Positions 20,593-31,574 of a stretch of 64,000 bases of DNA are shown piece after piece. The notes under the pieces are model-generated. The model ran no database searches and was not told the DNA's origin. It saw only the letters and a list, made by a program, of their open reading frames with translations. Position numbers and translations under genes: made by a program. Position 1 is the first letter of the stretch. Every line of letters begins with the position of its first letter. Source of the DNA: Arthrobacter globiformis (GTDB lineage Bacteria; Actinomycetota; Actinomycetes; Actinomycetales; Micrococcaceae); assembly GCF_030818015.1 (NCBI RefSeq), contig NZ_JAUSZX010000001.1, positions 3,038,001 through 3,102,000 on the forward strand, read 5' to 3'.

Positions 20593-21110
20593 TCAGGAGG
20601 CCAGTTCGAAGACGTCCCGAGCCCGCTGCAACGCCACCGTTGAGGAGTAGATGAGCGCAGCGTCGGCGGACTGCGCCACCCGGAGATCGAGCGCCCGGGC
20701 GAAGGATTCCACCGCGGCGCCGATGTTCCCCGAGGCAAAGTACGCCCGGCCAAGGTACTGGTGGACGAGGGCTTCGTTGGCCGTGCCGTGTGCCTCGGTG
20801 AGGAGCTGCCGGAAGAGCTCGACGGCGCGGTCGTAGCGGTGGGAGACGCGCAGGACGTCCGCTTCATAGGCCCGCAGCCGGAACGACTCGGGATCCCTGT
20901 ATCGGGCCTCTGCCAGCACTTCGGCCGCGTCCGCGGCGCGTCCCTCGACGAGCAGCACAAGGACCCGCTCGGCGGGGTCGGTGGATGCCTCGAGCGCGGC
21001 GGCACACGTCTCTTCGCTGATGATTTCAGGAAGCAGCGATTCGGGGTTGACCCGGATCCCCGGGAATCCGCCGTCGGGCCATTCGATCGTTCCGCTCTGG
21101 TTGTCGCGCA

Positions 21111-21111
<1 letters not shown>
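20593..21111 (-). CDS. Tetratricopeptide-repeat protein linked to aroB
   Basis: A 172-residue cytosolic protein, start ATG at 21111 in ATGA overlap with the aroB stop. A much longer open frame extends upstream but only overlaps aroB. Residues about 40-165 form three to four helical hairpins typical of TPR repeats, for example the pairs around AAEVLAEARYRDPESFRLRA, AVELFRQLLTEAHG and YLGRAYFASGNIGAAVESFARA. No catalytic motif is visible, so it is likely a protein-interaction module. The translational coupling to aroB is the only clue to its role. It ends the aro run, and 190 bases separate it from efp. Confidence 0.8.
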
Positions 21112-22836
<1,725 letters not shown>

Positions 22837-22837
<1 letters not shown>

Positions 22838-24036
22838 TAGAGTCCGATCGTATCCAGCGACGCCGGAATGCTCTCGAGGTAGCCCTTGATGTTGCGGGCT
22901 GTCTCGGCCACGGAGTCGCCGCCGAACTTTTCAGTCACGGCCTCGGCCAGGACCAGCGCAACCATGGCCTCGGCCACCACGCCGGCAGCCGGAACCGCAC
23001 AGACGTCCGAGCGCTGGTGGTGGGCCTTGGCCGCCTCGCCGGTGCTGATGTCGATGGTCTTCAGGGCGCGCGGCACGGTGGCGATGGGCTTCATGGCAGC
23101 CCTGACGCGCAGGACGTCGCCGATGCTCATACCGCCTTCGATGCCGCCGGCGCGGTTGCTGGTGCGGATGATCCTGCCGTCAGCGTCCTTGACGATCTCG
23201 TCGTGGGCGGCGGAGCCCCGGCGTGCGGCGGTGAGGAAACCGTCGCCGACCTCAACGCCCTTGATGGCCTGGATGCCCATGAGGGCGGCGGCCAGGCGGG
23301 AATCAAGGCGACGGTCCCAGTGGACGTAGCTGCCGAGTCCCGGGGGCAGGCCGTAGGCGAGCACCTCCACCACGCCGCCGAGGGTTTCGCCTTCCTTGTG
23401 GGCGGCGTCCACCTCCGCGACCATGGCGTCGGACGTTTCGCGGTCAAAGCAGCGCAGCGGATCGGCGTCGAGCGCAATCACGTTGTCCGGCACCGGCAGC
23501 GGCCGGCCTTCCGGAACGGTCACGCTGGCGATGGATACTGTGTGACTGACGAGCTCAATGCCCAGGTGCTTCAGGAACTGGGCGGCAACCGTGCCCATGG
23601 CAACACGCGTGGCGGTCTCGCGGGCGCTGGCGCGCTCAAGCACGGGACGGGCCTCGTCGAAGCCGTACTTCTGCATGCCGGTGAAATCGGCGTGTCCGGG
23701 GCGCGGTCGGGTCAGCGGGGCGTTGCGGGCCTGGCCCTCGAGTTCCTCGGGGTCCACCGGATCGGCTGACATGATCTGTTCCCACTTGGGCCATTCGGTG
23801 TTGCCCACCTGGATGGCGACGGGGCCGCCTTGGGTGATGCCGTGGCGGACACCGCCGAGGATCGTAACGACGTCCTGCTCAAACTTCATCCGTGCCCCGC
23901 GGCCATAGCCGAGCCGCCGGCGGGCAAGGGCATCGGCGATCTGCCCGCTGGTGAGTTCAACACCTGCGGGGACGCCTTCAATAATTCCGACCAATGCCGG
24001 GCCATGGGATTCACCGGCGGTCAACCAACGCAACAT
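22837..24036 (-). CDS. aroC: Chorismate synthase
   Basis: Final step of the shikimate pathway: eliminates phosphate from EPSP to give chorismate, using reduced FMN. 399 residues from the ATG at 24036, chosen because the family begins [12 protein letters not shown]; the open frame continues upstream without homology. Signatures include [12 protein letters not shown] near residues 40-51 and the FMN-site segments [12 protein letters not shown] and [14 protein letters not shown] residues. It lies 26 bases after aroE and abuts aroK. Confidence 0.96.
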
Positions 24037-24062
24037 AAAAACCATCCTGCCATGTTTGGCGG

Positions 24063-24923
24063 TCAGGACACCCGCCGGGGTGCCCCGACTGCGTCGCACA
24101 TCACATCTATGACTTCGGCACTGCCGGCTTCTGCCAGGCCGGTGAAATGGCGGACCTGCTCCACCGCCTGGTAGAGCAGCATCTCAAGGCCGGGGACCAC
24201 TGTTCCGCCTCCGGCGTGCCAGGCCGCGGCGATCTGGCTGGGCCAGGGATCGTAGGCGACGTCCAGCAGGACGCCGTCTGTGCGCCGGCCCAGCGCTTCG
24301 AGTTCTGCAGCCATCCCGTCGGCCGCCCGCGGCGGCAGTGTGGAGATTACGACGCCGGCACCGGCCATCGCTTCGACGGCGCCGTCGAGGGACTGGACGG
24401 TGATGCCCAAGCCCAGCCCGCTGGCCGCTGCCCTGGCCTCTTCAGCCCGGGCAGTGTTCCGAACGTACAGGTCTACGGAGACCGCGCCAAGCTCCTGCAG
24501 GGCTGCCACTGCCGCGGCTGCCGTTCCGCCGCCGCCGAGTATGACGCCCGAGGGGCCGTCGCCGGCCCCGGCGTTGCGGAGGGCGTTAACGATTCCTGCG
24601 ACGTCGGTGTTGTAGCCGATGCGCCGCGCGGAATCCCCAGCGCCCTCGAACACCACCGTGTTGACGACGCCCAGGATCCGGGCCACGCCGCGGACCTCGT
24701 CCACCTCGGCGACCATGGCTTTCTTCAGCGGCATGGTCACGGACAGTCCCCGCCAGCCGGTCTCGGCGCGGACGGAGTCCATGAACGCCGGCAGTGACTC
24801 TTCAGTCACATCGATGGCGCTGTAGCCGATGTCCGCTCCGAGCCGCGCGTAGGCGGCAAGGTGGAGCGCCGGTGACTTCGAATGGCCGATGGGGTGCCCC
24901 AGGACGGCCGCCCGCAGGCTCAT
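24063..24923 (-). CDS. aroE: Shikimate dehydrogenase
   Basis: NADP-dependent reduction of 3-dehydroshikimate. 286 residues from the ATG at 24923, which overlaps the mltG stop (ATGA). The substrate-binding motif [13 protein letters not shown] is near residues 12-24 and the catalytic Lys-Asp pair lies in VTMPLKKAM (near residue 65) and GYNTDVAG (near residue 103). The cofactor-binding [13 protein letters not shown] is near residue 124. aroD is not next to it. Coupling to mltG is the arrangement I recall from mycobacteria. Confidence 0.93.
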   Translation of the reverse strand: MSLRAAVLGHPIGHSKSPALHLAAYARLGADIGYSAIDVTEESLPAFMDSVRAETGWRGLSVTMPLKKAMVAEVDEVRGVARILGVVNTVVFEGAGDSARRIGYNTDVAGIVNALRNAGAGDGPSGVILGGGGTAAAAVAALQELGAVSVDLYVRNTARAEEARAAASGLGLGITVQSLDGAVEAMAGAGVVISTLPPRAADGMAAELEALGRRTDGVLLDVAYDPWPSQIAAAWHAGGGTVVPGLEMLLYQAVEQVRHFTGLAEAGSAEVIDVMCDAVGAPRRVS

Positions 24924-26620
24924 ACGCAACGGCCCGGGTTGGCCTCGCACCAGGCGTTGTACTGTTCGACGTAGCCGTTGTGCTCGGCCAGCGTCTTGGA
25001 GAATTTCGTCTCCTTGGTGTCGAGGTTGATGGTCACCCAGTACAGGTAATCGTTGTTGTTCGGCTTGGCTGCCGCGTCGATGGCCGTCTTGCCCGGCGAT
25101 CCGATGGGCCCCGCGGGCAGGCCCTTGATGGCGTAGGTGTTGTACGGGTTGGACTTGTCTGCCTTTTCGGCTTCGTCGATGTGGAAGGTCTTCTTGCCCA
25201 GGCCGTACGTGACGGTGGCGTCCGACTGGATCAGCCCGTTGGTCTCCGTGTTGGTGGGCTTGAGGCGGTTGTAGATGGCGCCTGCCACGTCCTTGTACTC
25301 GGCCTGGCCGCCCTCTGCCTGCACGATGCTGGCGACGGTCACCACGTCGTACTGTTTGGCGGCGTCCGTGACGCCCTGTGCCTTCAGTTCGTCCTGGGTG
25401 GCTTTGACCAGTTTGGTGAGGATGTCCTTGGCGGTGGTTCCCAGCGGGAAGCGGTACTCCCCCGGGGCCAGGAAGCCTTCCAGGTTCTTGGCCTTGGAGC
25501 TCAGTCCGAACTGCTTGGGCGAGTCGCTGAGCGCCTTCAGCTGGGCGACGGAAAGGCCCGAGCCCTCCGAGATGGCCTGCAGCGATTCATCGATCCGCAG
25601 GCCGGCGCTGAGGGCGAAGTACATGACCTTGGCCTGTCCCTCGTTGAGAAGTACGGAGACGGCGTCGGAGTTCTTCATCTCCTGCTTGAAGTCGTACTCC
25701 CCCGGCGAGAGCGTTCCGCCGGATGCGGACAGCGCCGCCACGAAGGTGTCGGCGTTGGCCACCACCTTCGCGTCCTCCAGCTTGGCCGCGACGGACACCG
25801 GGCCTTCGCCCGGTTCGACCGATACCTTGACCTGGCCGGTGCCGGGGCCCGGATAGTCGGCCGGCTTATCGTTCCCCAGCAGCGGTTTCAGGAACTGCGC
25901 GCCGACGACGGTGGCTGTGACGAAGAGCGCGAGGGTCAGCAGCAGAGCCACGAGTCGGCGCCGGCGCCGGACTTTCTTGGAGGGCCGTGTCACCGTGGCT
26001 GCGTTCTCGGCGCCGGCCAGGAGCTGGTGCCCCACGGCCTGCTGCTCGTAGGGCGCATGCTCCTCGTAGGGCTCGTGGGCGACTGCGTCGTGGTGGACGT
26101 CATAATGGTGGCCGTCCGCAAACTCGGCAAAATGTGGGGCGTACTCAGACTGGGCGCCGTGGACCTCGGCAGCAGCGTCCCCGTGAACGGCGGGGTCGGC
26201 ATGTTCAGCCGGGTCGTGGATCGTTGGCGGAACCGGCGGAACGTCAGGTACCTCGGCGGACGGAACAGGCTCTGCATCGGGAACTTCCACGGCCGGAACA
26301 GGCCGGGCATCCGGAACCTGGGCGTCAGGAATGTGGGCTTCCGGGACAGCGGATGCAGCAGGAACGGCAGCCGGAGGTGCGGCTATTGCCGCCGTCCGGG
26401 GGCTGCCCGAACCGGACGCCGTAGCCGATGACCCGGCCCGCTGTGCGGCGCCCACACCCACGTGCAGCTCTTCGCCGGACTCGTAGGCCTGCTCGGGTAC
26501 GGCATCGCCGGACTCGGCGGTGATGGCCTTCTCGCGGGCGCGGATCTCTTTGCGTGTCAGGGGCCGTCCGGCGTCCGCGAAGGGGTCGCCGGAGGAGTCG
26601 TCGCTATTGGCCGGGCTCAC
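24920..26620 (-). CDS. mltG: Endolytic murein transglycosylase MltG
   Basis: Membrane-bound lytic transglycosylase (YceG family) that cuts nascent glycan strands and sets their length. 566 residues. The first 210 residues are a disordered Pro/Val/Asp-rich cytoplasmic region. A transmembrane helix follows (about residues 227-248, LVALLLTLALFVTATVVGAQF). The extracellular part holds a LysM-like segment and the YceG catalytic domain, with the catalytic Glu in the VASIVQAEGGQAEYKDVAGAIYNRL region near residues 440-460 and LQSDATVTYGLG-type residues after it (here IQSDATVTYGLG). The start is GTG, overlapping the yqgF stop (GTGA). Confidence 0.92.
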   Translation of the reverse strand: MSPANSDDSSGDPFADAGRPLTRKEIRAREKAITAESGDAVPEQAYESGEELHVGVGAAQRAGSSATASGSGSPRTAAIAAPPAAVPAASAVPEAHIPDAQVPDARPVPAVEVPDAEPVPSAEVPDVPPVPPTIHDPAEHADPAVHGDAAAEVHGAQSEYAPHFAEFADGHHYDVHHDAVAHEPYEEHAPYEQQAVGHQLLAGAENAATVTRPSKKVRRRRRLVALLLTLALFVTATVVGAQFLKPLLGNDKPADYPGPGTGQVKVSVEPGEGPVSVAAKLEDAKVVANADTFVAALSASGGTLSPGEYDFKQEMKNSDAVSVLLNEGQAKVMYFALSAGLRIDESLQAISEGSGLSVAQLKALSDSPKQFGLSSKAKNLEGFLAPGEYRFPLGTTAKDILTKLVKATQDELKAQGVTDAAKQYDVVTVASIVQAEGGQAEYKDVAGAIYNRLKPTNTETNGLIQSDATVTYGLGKKTFHIDEAEKADKSNPYNTYAIKGLPAGPIGSPGKTAIDAAAKPNNNDYLYWVTINLDTKETKFSKTLAEHNGYVEQYNAWCEANPGRCV

Positions 26621-27216
26621 TGTAGCTGTCCATCCTCTGAAGATCGTGTTTCCTTTTCCGGGTCAGGCCGTCCAGCAGTATCTGCGGCGGCGTGTCCGGG
26701 CAGCCCCGTACGGGGAAGCGCGCGCACACGGCTCCCCACATCCGTTCCCCTGGCTTTTTGCATGTCGATGGCGTGCTGCAATATTCCTGCAGCCGCAACC
26801 TGATCCACCACTTTACGGTGATTTTTGCTGCTCATGCCAGCTTCGTGAAGGTTACGGTGGGCCGTGACGGTGCTGAGCCGCTCGTCAACCAGGTGTACCG
26901 GGACGTCCGAACCTGCGCGGTCCAGTTCGTCGGCCAGCAGCTGGGCGTACTCCGTGGCCATGCGGGCTGAGGCGTGTTCCTCGCCCTTCATGGTCCGTGG
27001 CAGGCCCACGAAAATCTGCACGGCTCCCTGGTCCGCCGCCAGGGCTGCAATGACCCGGACATCCGAATTCTTCTTGGCATTGCGTTCCAGCGTCTTCAGC
27101 GGTGTGGCCAGGATCTCGTCCCGGTCACAGATGGCGACGCCGACGCGGACGGTCCCCACGTCCACCCCCAGTTTGATGCCCCGGGGGTGGACGTGCGGCT
27201 CAGCGGAAGAAGTCAC
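26617..27216 (-). CDS. YqgF/RuvX-type putative Holliday junction resolvase
   Basis: RNase H-fold nuclease family protein, implicated in 16S rRNA 5'-end maturation and proposed as a Holliday junction resolvase. 199 residues, about 50 longer than usual because of a hydrophilic tail after residue 155. The core has GVDVGTVRVGVAICD near residues 17-31, with the first catalytic Asp, FVGLPRTMKGEEHASAR near residues 70-86 and VHLVDERLSTVTAHR near residues 106-120, with the second acidic pair. It follows alaS after only six bases and overlaps mltG, a conserved trio. Confidence 0.92.
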   Translation of the reverse strand: MTSSAEPHVHPRGIKLGVDVGTVRVGVAICDRDEILATPLKTLERNAKKNSDVRVIAALAADQGAVQIFVGLPRTMKGEEHASARMATEYAQLLADELDRAGSDVPVHLVDERLSTVTAHRNLHEAGMSSKNHRKVVDQVAAAGILQHAIDMQKARGTDVGSRVRALPRTGLPGHAAADTAGRPDPEKETRSSEDGQLQ

Positions 27217-27222
27217 GGTTGG

Positions 27223-29901
27223 TTAGCGCCTGGTGACGGCATCGACGACGGCGGTCAGTGCGGCGCCGACCTTGGAGGCGTCGGTGCCGCCGCCCTGGGC
27301 CACGTCGTCCTTGCCGCCACCGCCGCCGCCGAGGATTCCGGCGGCGAGCCGGACCAGGGCACCTGCCTTCACGCCGGCTTCACGGGCGGCTTCATTGGTG
27401 GCCACCAGGATGACCGGGCGGTCGTTGCTGACGCCGGCCACGGCAACCGTGGAGGCTTCGGACCCGAGCCGGTTGCGGAGGTCCAGGGCGAGACCGCGGA
27501 TGTCGTCGGCACCGCTGACCTGGCCTGCATCGTGCGCGATGACCCGGACGCCGGCGGCGTCCACAGCGGTTCCGGCGAGCTGGGCGGCAGCGGCAGCGAG
27601 CTGCTCCTTCCGGAGCCGCTCGAGCTCCTTTTCCGTGGCCTTCAGCTTGGTGAGGGTCGCGGAGATGCGGTCAGCCAGCTGCCCGGAGGGCACCTTGAGC
27701 ATCTCGGTGAGTTCGGTCACCAGGGCGCGTTCAGCCGCCAGGTGCCGGAAGGCATCCATGCCGACGAACGCCTCGACGCGGCGGTTTCCGGATCCGACGG
27801 ACTGCTCGCCGAGCAGGGACAGGCTGCCGATCAGGGAGGTGTTGGACACATGGGTGCCGCCGCACAGCTCACGGGACCACGCGCCGTCGATCTCCACAAC
27901 CCGGACTTCGCTGCCGTAGTTCTCGCCAAACAGCGCCATGGCGCCCAGGGCCTTGGCCTCTGCGAGGCCCATGACCTTGGTGTCCACGTGGAAGTTGTTC
28001 CGGATGGCGAGGTTGGAGACTTCCTCGATTTCGGACTTGGTGGCGGCGCTCAGTCCCTCACCCCAGGCGAAGTCGAAGCGCAGGTACCCGGCTTTGTTGA
28101 ACGAACCGCGCTGGGTGGCCTGCGGGCCGAGGATCTGGTGCAGTGCCGCGTGCACGATGTGCGTTCCGGTATGCGCCTGCTCGGCAGCGTGGCGCCGTTC
28201 GCGGTCCACCGCAGCACGGACCAGTGCGTCGGAGGCGATCTCGCCTTCGCGGACGATGGCCTTGTGGACGCTCAGGCCCTTGAGCGGACGCTGGACGTCG
28301 AGAACCTCGACGACGAAGCCGTCGCCGGTGATGAGACCGGTGTCGGCTGCCTGCCCGCCGGCCTCGGCGTAGAACGGGGTCTCGGCGAGCACGAGTTCGA
28401 TTTCGTCGCCGGTGGCAGCCTGGGACACCTTGCTGCCGCCGCTGAGGATGCCGCGGACCCGGGACTCGCCTTCGAGGTCGGTGTAGCCCGTGAAGACCGT
28501 TTCGCCCTCTGCGAGCAGTTCCTGGAAGGCGCTGAGGTCGGCGTGGCCGCCCTTCTTGCCCTTGGCATCGGCCTGGGCGCGCTGGCGCTGCTCGAGCATG
28601 AGCTTGCGGAATTCGGGCTCGTCCACCTTCAGGCCGGCTTCCTCGGCCATTTCGAGCGTCAGGTCGATCGGGAACCCGTAGGTGTCGTGCAGCGTGAACG
28701 CGTCGGCGCCGGAGAGGGGGCGGCCTGCGGCCTTGGATTCGTTGACGGCGTCCTCGAGGCGGGCCGTGCCGGACGCGATGGTGCGCAGGAACGCCTTCTC
28801 TTCGGCATAGGCGATCCGGCTGATGCGGTCGAAGTCCGTGTCCACGATGGGGTACACGCCCTTCATGGCGTCGCGCGAGGCGGGCAGGAGGTCCGGCAGG
28901 CAGGCCTGTTCCACGCCGAGCAGGCGCATGGAGCGGACCGCGCGGCGGATGAGGCGGCGCAGCACGTAGCCACGGCCTTCGTTGGAGGGCGTGACGCCGT
29001 CGGCGATGAGCATCAGGGCCGAGCGGATGTGGTCGGCGACGACGCGCATGCGGACGTCATCGGTGTGGTGCGGATCGTCCTCGGTCTCGGCGGAGGTGTA
29101 TTCCTTGCCCGAGAGCTTGGCGGCCATGTCGATGACCGGGCGGACCTGGTCGGTCTCGTACATGTTCTCGACGTCCTGCAGGATCATGGCAAGACGTTCC
29201 ATGCCCAGGCCGGTGTCGATGTTCTTCTTGGGCAGTTCGCCCATGATGTCGAACTCGACCTTCGAGCGGACGTTGTCGATCTGGTACTGCATGAACACGA
29301 GGTTCCAGATCTCCACGTAGCGGTTCTCGTCGGCGATGGGGCCGCCCTCGGCGCCGTAGGCCGGGCCGCGGTCGTAGTAGATTTCCGAGCAGGGGCCGGC
29401 CGGGCCGGGCTGGCCGGTGGACCAGTAGTTGTCCGACTTGCCCATGCGCTGGATGCGCTCAGCGGGTACTCCGGTGTACTTGAGCCAGAGTTCCTCGGCT
29501 TCGTCGTCCTCTTCGTAGACCGTCACCCACAGCAGCTCTGGCGGAAGTCCGTACCCGCCGTCGGCAACGCTCGTGGTGAGCAGCTCCCACGCGAACTTGA
29601 TGGCGTCTTCCTTGAAGTAATCCCCAAAGGAGAAGTTGCCGCACATCTGGAAGAAGGTTCCGTGGCGGGCGGTCTTGCCGACTTCCTCAATGTCACCGGT
29701 GCGGATGCACTTCTGGACACTGGTGGCCCGGGTGTAGGGCGGTTCCTCGCGCGCAGTCAGGTACGGGATGAACGGAACCATGCCGGCAACCGTGAACAGC
29801 AGGGAGGGGTCGCTGGAGACCAGCGATGCGGAGGGAACCGCCGTGTGGCCTTTGCTGACGAAAAAATCGACCCAGCGCTTTGTGATCTCCTGCGACTTCA
29901 T
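27223..29901 (-). CDS. alaS: Alanyl-tRNA synthetase
   Basis: Class II synthetase that charges tRNA-Ala and edits mischarged Ser and Gly. 892 residues from the ATG at 29901 (a longer frame to 29934 has no support). The aminoacylation domain occupies residues 1-450, with RATSVQKCIR near residue 46 and GSGNRR-type residues later. The editing domain has the zinc motifs HTGTHIVHAALH near residue 580 and CGGTH near residue 685. The C-terminal coiled coil and DHHA1 domain end with a Gly-rich GILGGGGGGKDD segment. It leads the alaS-yqgF-mltG-aro run. Confidence 0.97.
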   Translation of the reverse strand: MKSQEITKRWVDFFVSKGHTAVPSASLVSSDPSLLFTVAGMVPFIPYLTAREEPPYTRATSVQKCIRTGDIEEVGKTARHGTFFQMCGNFSFGDYFKEDAIKFAWELLTTSVADGGYGLPPELLWVTVYEEDDEAEELWLKYTGVPAERIQRMGKSDNYWSTGQPGPAGPCSEIYYDRGPAYGAEGGPIADENRYVEIWNLVFMQYQIDNVRSKVEFDIMGELPKKNIDTGLGMERLAMILQDVENMYETDQVRPVIDMAAKLSGKEYTSAETEDDPHHTDDVRMRVVADHIRSALMLIADGVTPSNEGRGYVLRRLIRRAVRSMRLLGVEQACLPDLLPASRDAMKGVYPIVDTDFDRISRIAYAEEKAFLRTIASGTARLEDAVNESKAAGRPLSGADAFTLHDTYGFPIDLTLEMAEEAGLKVDEPEFRKLMLEQRQRAQADAKGKKGGHADLSAFQELLAEGETVFTGYTDLEGESRVRGILSGGSKVSQAATGDEIELVLAETPFYAEAGGQAADTGLITGDGFVVEVLDVQRPLKGLSVHKAIVREGEIASDALVRAAVDRERRHAAEQAHTGTHIVHAALHQILGPQATQRGSFNKAGYLRFDFAWGEGLSAATKSEIEEVSNLAIRNNFHVDTKVMGLAEAKALGAMALFGENYGSEVRVVEIDGAWSRELCGGTHVSNTSLIGSLSLLGEQSVGSGNRRVEAFVGMDAFRHLAAERALVTELTEMLKVPSGQLADRISATLTKLKATEKELERLRKEQLAAAAAQLAGTAVDAAGVRVIAHDAGQVSGADDIRGLALDLRNRLGSEASTVAVAGVSNDRPVILVATNEAAREAGVKAGALVRLAAGILGGGGGGKDDVAQGGGTDASKVGAALTAVVDAVTRR

Positions 29902-30007
29902 GAGCTGATTACTTACCCTTCTTGGTTCACGCATGCTGGCGCGTGACAGTTTGATTCAGAGGCAGTCCCGGTGTTGGAGGGCACTGCAGATTTTAATTCT
30001 CGCGCGT

Positions 30008-30238
30008 TTAGCGGCGGACGATGTCCTGGGATTCAACACCCAGAGCGGCGCGCAGGTCCGTTTCCCGTTCGTGCATGCCGGCGCGGACGGCGTCGGCGAA
30101 GTCGTAGACTCCGTCGGCGAGCCGGCCCACGGCCCGGTTCAGGCCTTCGGGGCCCAGCGCTGACTGCGCCTCGGTGACCTTGCGGAAGGCGATGACCCCG
30201 ATGGCCACGCCGATTCCCATCCAGACAAGTCGTTTCAT
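30008..30238 (-). CDS. Small membrane-associated protein, DUF6167-like
   Basis: 76-residue protein with a short N-terminal hydrophobic helix (residues 4-18, LVWMGIGVAIGVIAF) followed by an amphipathic helical region. In actinobacteria a protein of this type regularly lies between the DUF948 protein and alaS; the family name is from memory. There is no catalytic motif. The start is ATG at 30238, 19 bases after the DUF948 gene stop. The two probably work together at the membrane. It may be transcribed with alaS, which starts 106 bases downstream. Confidence 0.75.
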   Translation of the reverse strand: MKRLVWMGIGVAIGVIAFRKVTEAQSALGPEGLNRAVGRLADGVYDFADAVRAGMHERETDLRAALGVESQDIVRR

Positions 30239-30257
30239 TTCAGTTCTCCGGGTGGGC

Positions 30258-30632
30258 TTAGCGGCTGCGGCGGCCGGTGGCGGGCTTCTTGCGGGTGGCG
30301 AACGCGGAACGGACGCCGTAGCTGAACGCGGCCACCTTGATCAGCGGCGACCCGACAGTCGCGGCCACGAGGGAGGACAGCGCGGAGATGTTGGCCGAGG
30401 CATCCGAAACGTTGGAGGCAATGCCGTCCACCTTCTTCAGCTGCTGGTTCGTGGTGGAGACCGTCGCGGTGACCTCGTCCATGAGCGGGGTGGCGCCGTC
30501 GCTGATGGAGCGGATGGATGTCCGCACCTCGTCGAACACCCGTCCCAGCTTGAGGATGGGCACAGCAAGCAACAGGACCAGGAGCGCAAATACCCCGGCC
30601 GCGATCAGGCCGGCAATATCGCCACCAGACAT
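30258..30632 (-). CDS. DUF948 domain membrane protein
   Basis: 124-residue protein with an N-terminal transmembrane helix (about residues 6-27, IAGLIAAGVFALLVLLLAVPIL) and a long helical, coiled-coil-like segment with regular polar and hydrophobic spacing (residues 30-95), which is the DUF948 layout. The C-terminus is basic (RKKPATGRRSR), perhaps contacting phospholipid head groups or nucleic acid. Function unknown. It precedes the small DUF6167-like gene on the same strand. ATCTCCTT on the plus strand just upstream gives an AAGGAGAT ribosome-binding site for the ATG at 30632, so this start is well supported. Confidence 0.8.
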   Translation of the reverse strand: MSGGDIAGLIAAGVFALLVLLLAVPILKLGRVFDEVRTSIRSISDGATPLMDEVTATVSTTNQQLKKVDGIASNVSDASANISALSSLVAATVGSPLIKVAAFSYGVRSAFATRKKPATGRRSR

Positions 30633-30722
30633 AAACGTTCATCTCCTTGAAACTCCGTGGAACTGTACCGGGCCTGCAGCGGCCAAAGTGCTGCAGCCGC
30701 AAATGTCCCCCAAGTACCTTAC

Positions 30723-30764
30723 ATACAAAGAAGCCCGCGGCGCTTGCCACGGGCTTCTTTGTAT
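30723..30764 (-). terminator. Intrinsic terminator after rpsD
   Basis: A perfect 15-bp inverted repeat (ATACAAAGAAGCCCG and its complement) with a 12-base loop lies 14 bases past the rpsD stop. The outer stem is A/T-rich so that the transcript of either strand ends in a U-containing arm. Most likely terminates rpsD; it could also insulate the DUF948 gene. Confidence 0.85.
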
Positions 30765-30777
30765 ACGCTGCCGGAAT

Positions 30778-31404
30778 TTAGCGTGCGTAGAATTCGACGA
30801 CGAGCTGCTCTTCGCAGGTCACGGGGACCTCGGCGCGCTTCGGGCGGCGAACCAGGCGGGCCTGCAGGGCGTCAAGCTTGACGTCCAGGTAGGCCGGAAC
30901 CTGGGGCAGGACGTCGCGGTGTGCGCCGGCTGCTGCAACCTGGAACGGAGGCATGGTTTCGCTGCGGCTGTGAACGTGGACCAGCTGGCCCTCGCCGACG
31001 CGGAAGGACGGGCGGTCAACGCGGATGCCGTCAACCAGGATGTGGCGGTGCACAACCAGCTGGCGCGCCTGGGCGATGGTGCGGGCGAAGCCGGCACGCA
31101 GCACGAGGGCATCGAGGCGCATTTCGAGCAGTTCGATGAGGTTTTCACCGGTCAGGCCCTTGGTGCGGCGTGCTTCTTCGAAGGCACGGGTCATCTGGGC
31201 TTCGCGGATACCGTACTGGGCGCGCAGACGCTGCTTTTCGCGCAGACGTACGGCGTAGTCGGAGTCCTGCTTCTTGCGGGCACGGCCATGCTCACCGGGG
31301 CCGTACGGGCGGCGCTCCATGTACTTGGCGGCCTTGGGGGTCAGAGCGATGCCGAGGGACCGCGAGAGGCGGGCCTGACGGCGAGCACGAGTGTTGTTAG
31401 CCAC
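30778..31404 (-). CDS. rpsD: 30S ribosomal protein S4 (zinc-independent, C-minus form)
   Basis: Primary 16S rRNA-binding protein that starts 30S assembly and contributes to decoding accuracy. 208 residues with the S4 domain at about 96-160 (MRLDALVLRAGFARTIAQAR followed by HRHILVDGIRV). The N-terminal zinc-ribbon cysteines are absent: the region reads RARRQARLSRSLGIALTPKA, with the only Cys far downstream, so it is the C-minus type. The GTG start at 31404 has GGAAGGA eight bases upstream. It is located away from the alpha operon, as in related genera, and has its own terminator. Confidence 0.97.
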   Translation of the reverse strand: MANNTRARRQARLSRSLGIALTPKAAKYMERRPYGPGEHGRARKKQDSDYAVRLREKQRLRAQYGIREAQMTRAFEEARRTKGLTGENLIELLEMRLDALVLRAGFARTIAQARQLVVHRHILVDGIRVDRPSFRVGEGQLVHVHSRSETMPPFQVAAAGAHRDVLPQVPAYLDVKLDALQARLVRRPKRAEVPVTCEEQLVVEFYAR

Positions 31405-31574
31405 TTGTGTCCTTCCAATATCTGCGGTGTGTCAGTGTTACTGGCCTCCACGATGGAGAGCATCGGCCAACCGCTGCCTTTTGCTACTGGGCACAGGGCA
31501 CAGCTCCGTCGAACTAAATTCGGTGGATTGTGCGCCCGTGCCTTGCCAGACAAACATCCATCCTACCACGGCGG

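Noticed and set aside
26974..29946. A 990-codon plus-strand frame
   Set aside because: Antisense to alaS with low-complexity Gly/Val/Asp translation and no start signal.
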